Source: Atherinomorus stipes
Taxonomy: Eukaryota; Chordata; Actinopteri; Atheriniformes; Atherinidae
Direction of reading: 5' to 3'
NCBI GenBank assembly: GCA_023101725.1
Contig: JALJCO010013382.1
Location: 139,501-203,500 of the forward strand
Length of the DNA stretch: 64,000 nt
This document shows, in pieces, positions 1-12,439 of the stretch; positions within the stretch are counted from its first letter, which is position 1; each line of letters begins with the position of its first letter. A model generated the notes under the pieces. The model ran no database searches and was not told where the DNA came from. It saw only the letters and a list, made by a program, of their open reading frames with translations. The position numbers and the translations under genes were made by a program.

Positions 1-970
1 GGGCTATCATTTTTTGTATTGCAAGTTTTCTGAAATTTTATGTCTAAATATGCAAATGAGGTGTTATATAGCCAAAAATGGGCTAATTTGCATACATTTC
101 TAGGGAAAAAAATCTAAACACGGGATTAAACCAGGTTCAAAGTTCCTTTTGAATTTTGTTCACATATTAAAGTCAAAAGTTTTTACTGAGGGGATTTTGG
201 ATATCTTTATAGATCATTTCACAATTTAGAATATACTGTCAACAACCAAAAAAAACTCACTTTTTGGCATATTTTTGGGATGGAATATTCTATAAATCAG
301 GCTGTGAATGAGATATCAAAAAATCCTTCCATAAAAACTTTAAAAATACAGTCAAGAGCAAAACTCGAAAGTTTAGTCTCTGTGAGTGCTTCTGAAGTTG
401 AGATTTTTACCCAGAGTAGGAGAAAAAACTCATTTTAAGAAAACAGCAACTTTGGCAGCATTTTGAGGGGATTTGGGTGCATCACACAAAGTATCATGAA
501 ATAAACCCCTAAAATGTTTATTTTGGATTATTTTTTTATACTAATCTGAAAGAAAACATGTTGAAGAGGGGGAAAAATAAAAATCTCAAAATTGACCAGG
601 TGATAAAAAAATAGGGGTGTTTTGCCTGTAGTGTCTCCCTTTAACCTGAAAGCTCAAACTTGTGAGCATTAAGCGATCACCTTAAATGTCTGCAATACAT
701 GCTTGAGGCTCCAGAACTGCTAGTTTGGCTTGTTTATACAAAGAATCCCTTCAAATTACGATGCTTTCAAAATGTTAATAAGAACAGAGTGCAAGATTGG
801 CAAATGTCATAAACCCATATTTTATTCCTAAAGGGTCATAAACAATATATAGGATGTTGAAAGTAAGATCTTTGACTATTTCATGGGAAAAAATGATCTC
901 ATTTTGAATTTGATGGCAGCAAAATATCCCCAAAAAGTTGATTCCATCCACCTGCAAGGCTTGATGGAAG
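1..970. other. AT-rich intronic sequence, nothing recognised
   Basis: Low-GC spacer with long A/T runs and no recognised repeat, exon or RNA gene. It lies in the open intron 3 of the RAMP gene. Confidence 0.6.
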
Positions 971-1048
971 TCTCATAATTGTCTGCCCCTGATCTCAATT
1001 ATGTTTTAGCTGAGACATAATTGAGATCAGGGGCAGACAATTCTGAGA
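971..1048. repeat. Long near-perfect inverted repeat (hairpin)
   Basis: Arms 977-1004 and 1015-1042 are perfect reverse complements over 28 bp, separated by 10 bases. One mismatch outwards, five more pairs extend the stem to 34 bp (971-1004 with 1015-1048). It resembles a miRNA-like or siRNA hairpin or the core of a foldback MITE. Short TCTCA/TGAGA words recur to about 1240. Confidence 0.85.
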
Positions 1049-1734
1049 TCTCTTCTGTTTATCCCACTTCTCAAGTGTGTCTCAAATAGTTATCTCAACT
1101 CCACCTCCTTTGTCTCAGTGATGTCTTCTCTTTTTTTACCTCACCTCTTACTCCTTAGGAGAAGTTATTCAGAAACAAATGATCACAGAATGACACCATT
1201 ACGAGAAGCTCAAACTGATCTCAGAGGTGAGACTAAGGCCTCAAATGAGCAGCACATTTTTCTAAAGGGATATGATTACTCAACTTACTGCCAAAATCAT
1301 CAATGACTTGTCGATTATCAAAATAATTGTTTGTGGCAGCCCTACTAAACTCCCAAATAATTCTAAGAAGTCAAAACATTTAAAATCACATGTTTCGTGT
1401 TTATAATTTCTACAATTTCTACAAAATTGTGGCGGTCACAGGGTCCAAGTTTCCCATGGAAACTGCTGAACAAAGACATGATGTGCCATACGGTAAGAGC
1501 TTTATGGAGATGGAGGAACCACAACTTCACCAAAGGCTGAAAATACAAGTCAAAGAAACCTAAACAAAAGCCTCCTTGGTAGCTTTAACTTGTGGCTCTT
1601 GAGCATCAACAGTAACACCGTCATGTGTCGCTCAGGTTTAAGGATTTACAAACACGCGATGAAGACAGCAGCTAACAGGAATGCCACGTCTCACATGATA
1701 CTAAAACGCTGTCATATACTGAATTATATTATAA
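1049..1734. other. Unassigned spacer
   Basis: No exon or known repeat recognised beyond the recurring TCTCA/TGAGA words noted for the hairpin just upstream. Confidence 0.5.
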
Positions 1735-2641
1735 TAAAAAAGAATATGAGGTGAGGGTTGGACTCCGCCAGGGCTGTCCTTTGTCGCCGATCCTGTTCAT
1801 AACCTTTATGGACAGGATTTGGTGGCCTCAGGATCGGGTCTCTGCTGTTTGCAGATGATGTGGTTCTGTTGGCGTCATCGGGCCGTGATCTCCAGCTCTC
1901 GCTGGAGTGATTTGCAGCCGAGTGTGAAGCGGCCGGGATGAAAATCAGCACTTCCAAATCCGAGACCATGGTCCTCGCCCGGAAAAGGGTGGAATGTCCT
2001 CTCCGGGTCGGGAGTGTCGTCCTGCCCCAGGTGGAGGAGTTTAAGTATCTCGGGGTCTTGTTCACGATTGAGGGAAAAATGGAGCGGGAGATGGACACAC
2101 GGATCGGTGCGGCGTCTGCAGTGATGAGGACTCTGCATCGGTCCGTTGTGGTGAATAAGGAGCTGAGCCAGAAGGCGAAGCTCTGGATTTACCGTCCATC
2201 TACGTTCCTACCCTCACCTATGGCCATGAGCTGTGGGTCATGACCGAAAAAATGAGATCACAGGTACAAAGTGGCCGAAATGAGTTTCCTGCGCAGGGGG
2301 GCCGGGCTCTCCCTTAGAGATAGGGTGAGGAGCTCGTTCATCCGGGAGGGACTCAAAGTAGAGCCGCTGCTCCTCCGTATAGAGAGGAGCCAGATGAGGA
2401 GGGTTGGGCATCTGATCAGGATGCCTCCTGGACGCCTCCCTGGTGAGGTGTTCAAAGCACGTCCCACCGGGACCTAACCCCGGACACGCTGGAGGGACTA
2501 CGCTGGCCCGGGAACGCCTCGGATCCCCCCGGATGAGCTGGCGGCTGTGGCCGGGGTGAGGGAAGTTTGGGCTTCCCTGCTTAGGCAGCTGCCCCCGCGA
2601 CCCGATCCCGGATAAGCGGAAGAAGACGGATAAAAAAGAAT
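1735..2641 (+). mobile_element. 5'-truncated Rex3/RTE-type LINE with 11-bp target-site duplication
   Basis: Plus-strand remnant of a non-LTR retrotransposon reverse transcriptase. Reading across frames it shows the RT block GLRQGCPLSPILF (about 1755-1795), the catalytic block LLFADDVVLLAS (about 1840-1880), then a long C-terminal stretch (SKSETMVL, FKYLGVLF, EMDTRIGAASAVM, LRDRVRSS, GHLIRMPPGRLPGEVF) to about 2480. Frames shift between blocks and a piece is missing between the first two, so it is inactive. The 3' end GATAAGCGGAAGAAG is typical of fish Rex3-like LINEs. The insertion is flanked by a perfect 11-bp direct repeat (1735-1745 and 2631-2641), which fixes its ends. Rex3 versus another RTE-group family is a judgement from memory. 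Confidence 0.85.
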
Positions 2642-2668
2642 GTATATATTTAATTTTTTTTATCAAGC

Positions 2669-3068
2669 TTAAAGACACACAGCAGAACTTTTATCAGTTT
2701 CCTACTGACGGCTAAACTAGCATCCATCTTGCATCGTGCCTGTACTGAGATTCACTCCAGCCAGTAAAAGACAGTCTTATCTTGACCCTTGTTTTGTTCC
2801 TTCCTCTCTTTCTTCTCCTCTTTTCTTCCAGTGATGTTTCCTTGCGTTTCTTTACAGAATTCGACATGATGCACATTCAAAACACCCTCCGTGTTCATAT
2901 CTGGTTCATATCTTTTTGCTGGTAAGTGACAAGATGCACAACCAATTTTCATGGGACGCCTCTGGGCAGTGACGGCTGGAAAATGCGCATAGTGAATGTT
3001 GGTGTGCCATCAAAATGAGTCAGAAACGCAGATTTTTAAGGTCTAAAAGTTCTGTTGTGTGTCTTTAA
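2669..3068 (-). mobile_element. TTAA-flanked MITE, family A, copy 1
   Basis: Terminal inverted repeats start TTAAAGACACAC and end GTGTGTCTTTAA. The outer TTAA on each side fits a TTAA target duplication. The body is in the opposite orientation to the copy at 47417-47898 (a shared block about 2750-2900 matches 47680-47800 reversed). About 400 bp, no transposase. TTAA duplication is known for piggyBac and Kolobok; which superfamily drives this family is not known. Confidence 0.8.
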
Positions 3069-5635
3069 ACTGATAACAAACATATTACACTCTGGAATTC
3101 ATCTTTGCAGAGAAGTGATTTAATTAAGATTCTTTTTGCAATTCCGACCAGATTCAGATCAAAAACCAAAGATTTAGACTAGTTTTGGATCATCACTTGG
3201 TTTAATTTTCACCTTTTCCTCATTGCATCGTTGTCATGGGCTGGAATGAAGATCCATACCGTTCTCTGCTGCAGCAGAACTGAAGCAGCCTCTGACTGAA
3301 CACATCATTGTTACATAAGAAGTGCAGTGTTTTCATGATGCTGAGCAACTCTTGGAACATTCTGAATTCATAATAATCAGCCAATTAGATATTAATGAAA
3401 TGATCAGATACTGAAAAAATAACTATGTTGGAGTTATAAAACACTGGGCAACACATTTTTAACAATATATTTATTGAAATTGTCAGACAAAATATTTCAG
3501 AGCGACGTTGTGTTTTAACACCCCACCACCCACCACCCCTCCTATTGAAAAGAGTGGGAGAAAAAGGAATGCTTGTAATAATAAAAATAATAATGAAATG
3601 ATAATCATGATAATTATAAGAAGAAGAAAAACAATAAAGAAAGAAAGGCAAGACATTTATAAATTTTAAGGTCAAAATATTGAAATGTAGTTTAAATCAT
3701 AAAAGAAGTTAAATAAAAAAACAAAAAAACTATTTTAATATTTGTCTTTGATTGCTTTAAATGTCAAAAACCAAATTTTGACTCGTTTGTATGTTTTTTA
3801 TTCGGATAATTTAGATTTAAACATAAAAATTGAGAAAAAGAAAAACAAGCTGGTTTTGGTTGTTCCAGTGGGTTTTGTTGGGCTACGTGTGGCCACAGCA
3901 GTCAGTCAGGTATACCAGAAGATATACGCTTGACAGGCAAAACAAGGACCAAATCATCCCTCAACCTCCAACCAGAGTGCCATTCTGTAAGTGATATAAA
4001 CAAAAACATGAGTGCAGACTTTCAGTCTCTGACATCCAAGATGAAAATCGAGATAATTATGTAAAACTGCTGCACATAATTAGCAATTACCACAAAACAG
4101 CCGCCATTACCAGCAGCAATGGATCATTATTACATTAACTCAAAAGTTAGGGCTGTTTCAACCTGCTGTCCTCCATAAAGAACATATAAATTAGGCTCTG
4201 ACGTCAAGCTGTAGGCATTGTTTTAGAAATGACCTTTGCTCAAGTGCTGCAAATCAAATGGACCCTGCTGTCTGCAGCTGGATGTACTGTGTGTTTACCC
4301 TGTTTACGGATATATAAAGTGGAGTGTATGCATGGGGAAGAAGGCCATATGCTAGCTAGGAAAATGGCTGTTTTTTTCTTGCTTGTTTTGCATTTTGGGG
4401 GGAGTAATCTTTTGTCTGAACTCAGCAATAGTATATATTGAAACTGGGAATTGAGCAACTTTGAAATCATTTCAATACAGGCGATTGGTAGCAGGTTTTA
4501 GTTTGTTCAGCGATTACATATGAGCCGATCTCACCGCAGGGTGGCTTTTGCCACCGGCTAGAAGTTGAGTAAGGGACAGCAGCGAGAGTATTTGGATGAC
4601 TGGGGAAAACAAAATATTAGAGACAGATGAAAAATGCATGTACCAGGGCTTCAGGCAGATCTGAATGTAGCACGAAAGACTGCAGGGAATCACAGACTTT
4701 GAAGTTATTTTCCAGATGCAATGCATGGCAATAAACATGTTTTCCAACCCTCGTTCACATGCAATAATCAGCTGGGAGAGTAAAAAATATAACAGCAAGA
4801 CTTGATCAGATTTGCGGCTGATTCTAACGCATGCAGAAACACCTAATAAACTCAAAACACTCATATGGAGATGTCTTCATCCAAGATACAGAGGCATTAG
4901 AATAAACTCACATTAAGGTTCTCTGAGTGGATTCAGATACAGAAGCTCCTCTTTTGTGCCTGTGTTTTGAGTCCAATTCAAACATTATACCACAATATAA
5001 TATTTCAGTCAGTATAATGACATTTAGACCCTCCCTTGAGACATTATCCAGCAGAGCTGCCAGGGAAAGTGATATGATGATCCAGTCTTTTGTGCATCTG
5101 AAAGATAACTCATAATATCTGTTTAATGGCTGGAAAGCTGCAAATTTGCACGGTGAGTAAAGTCCTGATGCAATTGTTCTACATGTCACTGTGCTTTACA
5201 ATAAATCTACTGTAACCGAGGGACATGTTTGCTGTCAATCTCTGTATTTCATTAGCAGGACAGAACTTGTACAAACATGCTAATATGCTATGTTGCTAAC
5301 TGTTACCTTAAGAGTCCAAATTTTACTGATAAAGATTGCAAAACAGTTTTTTATTGGGATTTTCAAAATTAGGAGACATGAATTTAAATTTAGGCAAGTT
5401 GCTGATCTTTAAACCTGAGGAGGTACTTCTTTGAACAAAGAAGAATCACACTGTGACAATTGAGGGTCCTGTCACTCTGCCTCCGATCAGTCATGTATGA
5501 GGGTAGATCAGTCTCATGAGAAATAAATGCACACAGGCAAGAATAAATGCAGACAACAGGATTTGCAAATATGTTTGGGGGTTTACACATATATATGTCA
5601 TAGTCATGCGCCCTGGCTACATGGCCACAGGAATA
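3069..5635. other. Spacer, nothing recognised
   Basis: AT-rich with an A-rich microsatellite-like stretch (about 3575-3740). Open frames here are short and show no known domain. Confidence 0.5.
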
Positions 5636-5708
5636 TCACTTTGGCTGAATGGTCAGAAATCTTACCCGGGAGGATTGGGTTCAAATCCCGCCTGGGCCAC
5701 CCTTCGTC
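5636..5708 (+). repeat. tRNA-like (SINE head or tRNA pseudogene) sequence
   Basis: Contains an A-box-like TGGCTGAATGG (about 5643) and a B-box GGTTCAAATCC (about 5678) at tRNA-like spacing, with a weak T-arm. The acceptor stem does not pair, so a functional tRNA is unlikely. It could be a tRNA-derived SINE head or a decayed tRNA pseudogene. Confidence 0.4.
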
Positions 5709-5889
5709 CTGCTAATACAATCCTACTGCTGGAGTCAAAATTTACCCTTAAACTGCATTTTATAACATTTGTGAATGTTCGTCATGTCTGCACATTGAAC
5801 TGAGTCAGGAACTGAAGATGTTACAAAAAGCAAGACCTCAACTGAGGTGAATCAAAGCATGATCAGATTTATTTTGCTTGTCTGACAAG

Positions 5890-6098
5890 ACAAATGAAGC
5901 GTCTCTCTTTGCTCATGCAGGAGGTACTCGCAACTCTTCTCACAGGCCGACATGTACAGCAGATTCGTTTCTCCGGCTTTGATTTCTATCTTTTTATTGC
6001 TTCTCAATAAATCAATCCTCCTATTGTTTTATGTAAAGCACTTTGAATTATCTTGTACATGCAGTGTGCTCTGTGAATAAACTTGCTTTTCCTTACAT
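5890..6098 (+). mobile_element. 3' tail of an L2-like LINE
   Basis: The segment TGTAAAGCACTTTGAATT...AATAAACTTGC (about 6028-6095) matches the tail of the element at 49161-49495, which has a clear LINE target duplication. Only the terminal part is present. Confidence 0.6.
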
Positions 6099-6679
6099 CC
6101 CTGCTGCAGAGGAACTAGATGGCTGATCTTTTCCCATGCATGTCTCCTCACACTCACTGGCAGCTCAGTTTGTCTTTGTTGTTTCTTCATCTTCTTCTAA
6201 CACACACAAAAAGAACTAAGAATAAGTCACTTTTTTTTTTTTTAATGAGGCTCCACCTTTATATTCTGCACTGCTCACCTGAGAAACCAAGTTACCCAAA
6301 CTAGCATGACAAACAACAAATATATTCTTTAAGTCAAAATAATGACATGATGACTTAGCATCTCAAAAATTTAAGAGCTCATATATGCTTTGTGCATCCT
6401 CCAAGCAAATGTTTGGCTTGGCAAACATACCAATATTTTATCTAGAGCAGCCTTTCCCAAACTGGAAGTCCCAAGATAATTTCAAGGGGTCACCAGATCA
6501 TCGTGTATATATACAGTACATATGTAGCCTGCATTTATCAAGTAAATGTGGAATTTTTAAGTGTTGTCAAAAAGATAAAAGAAAAACAAGCCCAAAGCCT
6601 CTGACGCTGAAAACAAACAGACTTTGCAATGCTGATCACAGCTGTAAACAGGAACAAACGCACAGCTGCTGGCCAAAAT

Positions 6680-6783
6680 ATATTCATTTAGCTACTAACG
6701 GAGTAACGCACCACAGGATAACAGTATTTATTAATAACAGCAGTAACAGTGTTACGAGTAATGCGTTACTACCCAACACTGAT
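6680..6783. repeat. Fragment of a fish DNA-transposon end
   Basis: Ends with GAGTAATGCGTTACTACCC then AACACTGAT, a terminus widely repeated in fish genomes. Only one end is seen here. Family assignment is from memory. Confidence 0.45.
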
Positions 6784-8631
6784 TAAAACACATATGACAC
6801 TTTTCTAAAACATATGTCAAAGTGATTTTCATCTGCATTAAAGTGAGAGAATATCCTTTAATCCACTTATCAAATGGCCCAAAGGCACCAAAACAGAACC
6901 TTGAGGAACACCTTAACACAGGTCAGATGATTTTAGATGACAAACATTGACTGAGACAAACCCCGGGTCCCCAGCAGAAAGAAAGCAAGGGGAAGACTGT
7001 TAATATTAAGCTCTCTCAAATTTATGACGTACTAAATTCTAATTATAAAATAGAATCTCAGTATTTTGATCTTTTTTTTTTTCCATCACTGGGGAAATGG
7101 GCTTCCATATATAGACATACTGTACTAGAGGAAAAATAACAGTCAGATGCTATGCAGCTAATGGAAGATGGGGAGAAAAGTATTTCAATGCTTGCCTTTT
7201 TTTTAAGGAGAGGGGTGTTTTATTTTTTAATCCATTATAAGCACTTGGCTGAAAAAGAAAAACTGGTGTCTTTAAAGTGGCACAGGGTTGTCTGACTATA
7301 ACACTTCATGTATGTAACTAACAGTGCAAAACAACAGCCCTTTCCCTTGTTGCTGTGCACACAACACTAAACTTTGCTGCTGTGAAAGCCGTAAACTCTC
7401 CAGGGTGGAAAATCAATATGTTATTTGAAATAAATGACCTAAGAGCATAAATGCACGCGCAGCTTCTCGTGGAATATCTGTAGCCTTTTCTGCACACTGA
7501 CGAGCTTTGACCGGCTCATTTCACACAAAAAGGTAATGCTAGCTGTGTGTTTGGCCATCAGCAATCACTGCAGGGATGCATGGCTCATTTGTCAAATGGA
7601 GGAAGCTCAGCAGGAGACGCTGCTTTTTTAAACACGACGCCCTTTGCTCTGCAAATGTGATCCTTCTCACCAATCTCTGCTTCCTTTTGTCCTCTCACGC
7701 ACCCTCCTTCCCCTTTCTTATTGTTGCACTTGCTTCACTTAGTTCAAGTTTGTACATTTCACGCCAACATATAAGTGGAGACTCCAAGCTTGTTTAAAAC
7801 AAAACAGTCAATAAATATTCCACAGACTCTTGCAGGCAATGTCCCTTGAAAAGGAAAGAAGTCTTTGTTTCCCATTACAGTCTGGAACAAAACACTCAAA
7901 GTTGTCTTTCAGCGAGATCAAATTTGATTTGACACACACCACTGACAGATCACATTCAGATTTAATAGCTGTTCCAGCTCTTTAAAGACCCCTAACCCAT
8001 ATACTTTAGTTATTAGCAACTAAGCTTAACTTTAACAACAAAGTACGACAAAAAGGAAAAAAACAGAGCCCGGACACACCACCCATCCTGCACTTCAGGT
8101 AAACCATAACGGCAAAACACGCACTTGGAAGAATTAAAAATAATAATACCACTTAACTATTTATAACCTTGATTTACAGCCCTGTTTTATGTAATTTCCT
8201 TTAAACTGTAGCAAGCAAGAAGGAAGTAAGACTCATCTATCAGGACCATGTCTGACTTTTACTCCAAGTAAAAAGTCAGACATACCCCGAAGTAAAATTG
8301 CACAAACTATCTGTTCATCCATTTCAAAAGGAAAAGGCTGGATAATTTCCAATTTAAGCCTAGTTTTGCCAGGTTTACAAATATAAATTGTGTTGCAAAA
8401 CAAAGCAAACCCCCAGAGTTACAGCACTGAGCCAACAGTGCAAACTAAAAATATCTCCTGATATGTTCCAAAACTAACAACTCTCTTAAGTTGCACATTT
8501 GCTTTTTTGATGTCCAAATCTGGTTTGTTTGCAGTTTCACTCTGGACAATTTCATGAACAGGGAAATAAAACATGGAGAACAAGACAGTTATTGGGACCA
8601 AAGTATATTTTCAGCTCTAACATTGGACATT
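6784..8631. other. Spacer with a small hairpin
   Basis: No exon or transposon recognised. At 8248-8283 a short hairpin (ATGTCTGACTTTTACT against its reverse complement, one bulged A, tiny loop) is present. Confidence 0.5.
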
Positions 8632-8815
8632 TTAAAGTAACACTGTGTAACTTTCTGACCTTAAAAATATGCGTTTCTGATTCCTTTTGATGGCAAAGTG
8701 GCATTTATTATCTACATTTCTGGATCCCTTGTTGCCCAGTAGCATCCTGAGATTGAAAAAACTACATTAAACATTATTTTTTGTCCAGCCTGGAACATGA
8801 CGTTACAGCTGAGTT
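8632..8815 (+). mobile_element. TTAA MITE family A, 5' fragment
   Basis: Diverged left part of family A: TTAAAG, TGTAACTTTCTGACC, ATGCGTTTCTGA and the block ending ATGACGTTACAGCTGA correspond in order to the copy at 47417-47898. The right terminus is missing. Confidence 0.65.
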
Positions 8816-9128
8816 TCACTTTCGGCAAGAGAAGGCAAGTTTATTTGTACACATTTCATGTACAAGACAATTCAATGTGCTTTACTGTGCTTAAAGATGA
8901 GATGAGGGAGCCAATCAGAGACGCCTCATTTTTCGCGTCACGGATATTCATGAGAAGGACCAGAAAAGCCTGTCGTTAGACCACAAGCCACTCTTCTAGC
9001 ATACAAACACAGCTGGAAACAAAGCAACTGGGTTTTTTTTAAAACAGAAACGACGCGTAATGCATTCAATAAAAACGGCAAACACAGCAAATATTGATGA
9101 AATGACGATGGAAGTAAATCTTTAAAGT
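8816..9128 (-). repeat. Antisense L2-like LINE tail followed by another repeat
   Basis: GGCAAGTTTATTTGTACAC through CAATTCAATGTGCTTTA (8834-8884) is the reverse complement of the LINE tail at 49430-49490. The next about 200 bp (CCAATCAGAGACG..., TTCATGAGAAGGACC) resembles another repeated fish sequence whose family could not be fixed. Confidence 0.5.
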
Positions 9129-9943
9129 GCTTGCCATTTATTAGTCTAGAATGATTTTAACAGATTAGAATGTTCACAACTATTCACATTTCTGAACACA
9201 CATCTAATAATGCAGCAATGACAAAGAATTTCAAACTACACCATAACACGTGAAACAACATCTGTTACTATTAGCGTTAGCTTTAGCATGGTTATTACTC
9301 CTGGCAGATAACTCCTGCCTGTTGGCTGAATGTTAGGTAACTGTTCTTCTCCCTCTATGTAACAAAGATGGCAAATTTACTGATGGAGATCCATGGGCTT
9401 ACCTAACACTAACTGCATAGTTCTTCTTTCTAATCCGCAACAAAGTAGCTGTAATACTATAAATGCAAGAAAAACACAAAAGAACAAATTAGTGAAAAGG
9501 AGAAGTGAAAAAAATCGCATTATTATGTTCTTGAACTTGGGTCTAACTCTTAAAAATGCTGTGTGTGCTGGTGCCAACTGCCCCTAAACTTTATCCTTAT
9601 GGGCATTTTGTAGCTTATTAATGTAACCACATCATAATAGGTTATGCTTCAGCTGGGAAATACTCACATGAGATGTGTTTCAGAGAAATAATAAAATAGT
9701 CTATATGGTCATTTAAAGTCTGTGATTGAAAATACCTCCTGCCTCCTGTAGGACTGTGGTTCTCCCTGACCCATAGGGGTTTCCACAACGTGCACAGGGG
9801 TCCCCGAGGCTTTGACTCTTCAGAGCTAGTGTGATTTAAATTAAGGCAATGTCCACACAGATTAGTTGAGGCGTATTTGCTGCATTTTCATTGTTATTTT
9901 TAATCATTTATGGTTAGAAGCAGCCAATGAAAGCATAAACCCA
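9129..9943. other. Spacer, nothing recognised
   Basis: No coding signature or clear repeat end was found. Confidence 0.45.
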
Positions 9944-10127
9944 AGCAGGATTTCAACACAGGGCTGGCGGGGGTCCACAGTACCTGATTCAGATAAATTA
10001 AATACCTCATCAAATTCTCTGCAAGCCTTTTAATGAGCCATCCATTTGACTCAGGTGTGTGAAAGTAGAGTTGCCTAGAAGACATGCAGGGCAGCGGCTC
10101 CTGAGGACTGGAGTTGTTGTGAAACAC
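9944..10127. mobile_element. hAT-type MITE (short palindromic element)
   Basis: Contains inward-facing halves around CCTGATTCAGATAAAT and ATTTGACTCAGGTGTGTG, and ends in GAAACACTG. This layout matches the palindromic hAT MITE at 18993-19203. Ends are approximate. Confidence 0.6.
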
Positions 10128-10730
10128 TGGTTTGGAGGACACGCCTTTGGGTTGTATTGAGGTAAATATGAACTCTTCAATAATGTTTTAAAGGTTGGCA
10201 AACTTGTTGGGATGAAAGATATATTTTTCAAAGTATCTTTGCGTCTCCAGTTTTCTTTTATATTTCATCCTCCCTAAACTTTAAAAATATTCTCACTGCT
10301 AGAAATTAGGAAGGGGTTGACAAAATAATTAGACAAAAAAAAAAAATACAAGACCAATAGGCATAGAAGTAGCTTCTCTTTTTCAAAAACAAAACTAATC
10401 TTTTCTTGGAAATCAGTCACTCGGATAATAATTTAGACTCCCTGGTGTATATTATTGATAAAAAAAAAAAGAGGTCTCATAGCCCACTTACTCGCCCACT
10501 TGATTTTGCTATTAAAGTGAAGCCAAAAAGACAAGTGCGAGAGGCCAGAGGTGAAAAGAAGGAAAGAAATGTAAAAGCAGGATAAAAATAGTTTCAGATG
10601 GGTGGTAGTGGCTTAGAGATTTCTTGGGAATAAAAGGACAGCTTTGGAAAGCAAACCTCCAACTGTTCCTCCTCCCACATAGATCTAACCAGCTGCAAGG
10701 GCCAGAGATAGATCAGTCTTTCTATCAAAC

Positions 10731-11271
10731 TGACGCTGTGTCCAAATTTGAGGACTATGTTCTTCCAAGGCCGGATTTGAAGACCACTTACGTCACAGCG
10801 GTGCGACCGAGGCTGTCCAGATTCGAAGGCTCCTTCAAATACAGCCTACAAATGGGGAGTTCATCTTGTTTTCCTCAGATTTAAAGGATAGTCTGATGTA
10901 ATCCTTCGTAGCTAATCCGATCACAGTCGCATTGCAGGCCGAACAGGACATTCTACAGCAGAGGCGTCTAAATCTAAGAGACATTTTCATTATATTTATT
11001 TTATGATTTTATTATTGTGTATAAGTTAATATCTCAGTGTTTCATTTGCTAATGTCAACTAAATTAGCTAAAGTTAGCATGAGACTCTTCAAATCTCGTA
11101 AATTTGAAAAAACTTGGATTCAAACCTGGATTTGGTTTGAACCTGGATTTAATTTTAATTTTGCTAGGCAACAAAAGATATGCTAAGGAGGCTAGACTGT
11201 CCCAATTTAACAGCCTGTCACTTCTGCTTTATGCGGTCTAAGACCTAGCCCCTCAATTTGGACATAGTTGA
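10731..11271. mobile_element. Non-autonomous TIR DNA element, about 535 bp
   Basis: Left end CGCTGTGTCCAAATTTGAGG (from 10734) and right end CCTCAATTTGGACATAGT (to 11268) are inverted copies. Both are flanked by TGA, a possible 3-bp target duplication. There is no transposase frame. Superfamily uncertain (hAT or Harbinger). Confidence 0.6.
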
Positions 11272-12439
11272 CTGTTTTCCAGAAAATTCCACCATGGAAG
11301 ACTGAGAGACCCTTCACTTAAACTACAAATGTAGAGCACTCAGACAGGAAGACAGCAACACATGAAAGGAAGAGGGATAATGATAAGGTTCTTTAATCTT
11401 TGACAGATTTTTTATACAAAATGACAAATTCTCCCTGTTGTAACATATAAAAGCTTTTGCAGTGTAATTTCCTGACATCACATTTTTTAATACATCATTG
11501 TAGATAAAAGCTGTACTGGCCAACAAATCTAAGGAGACAACTTAATTTTACATTTTAGGATGTGTGTGAAGGTTCAACATTCCCAGCATCAGCACATCAT
11601 TTTGAGCCGACATGCCAACATTTATCCCTTTTCTTTGTCTCAGGTTAAATTTGAGATTAAATATATATATATACACACATATATATTTATACTGATGAGC
11701 ACAGCAACTATTTAGAAAACCATATTAAAGGGATCAATGTGTTTGCAATGTTGTGCCGAAATCTCCTTAAAAACAAATGGTAATGGAGTAGGGGTATATG
11801 TCGCTGTAGATAATACACTTTGGGGATACAAAATCTGGTTATATAGCAGTAAATGCCCCCGAAAGCAATTAAACTGGAGTGATTGTGTCTGTCTCTTATA
11901 TCGAGTCTGGTACGAGTGATGAAAATGAGGGCATGGCAATGCAGGATGGGATACAGCAAGAATACAAATGAATAAGACACTTAAAGAGCACAAACGCAGA
12001 TACCATCACTGCTGCAAGTCAGATTGTTTCACACTTTTTTAATGTAAAAATAACACCACTCAGGTGCCATGCACACGCAGACATTACATAACCTAAAACT
12101 TTAAGCTCAGCATTACCAGACTCTAACCTTTTTTTCTTCATTATTTACAGTAAACAATGCATGATTAATAGCTTGAAAGATGCTGCACAGATGTTATGTT
12201 TACCTAAAGATTGAATGGTGAGAACTGCACCCTGCATGACCCATGAGTGGGAGTGTCTCAGAATTACATAAATAATGTCCAAGATAAACCTGGAGAACAG
12301 ATGGTCTTAGAAAATTACAGAACTGCAAACTAAGCTTCTTTATCTTTTTGTGATCAACATCAACTACATTTTAAGTTATTTTAAGAGAATGTCATTTGAA
12401 AGAGTCATGCACCTTGAGTAAGTCCTATTCCCATCACCC
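11272..12439. other. Spacer with AT microsatellite
   Basis: Contains a short TA/CA dinucleotide stretch at about 11660-11690. Nothing else recognised. Confidence 0.5.

Noticed and set aside
1938..2243. 101-codon plus-strand open frame as a host gene
   Set aside because: It is the C-terminal part of the reverse transcriptase of the Rex3-like LINE, flanked by the insertion's target duplication.
4514..4864. 116-codon hydrophobic minus-strand frame as the missing RAMP last exon
   Set aside because: Lacks the WPNP motif, the expected cysteines and a matching splice acceptor.
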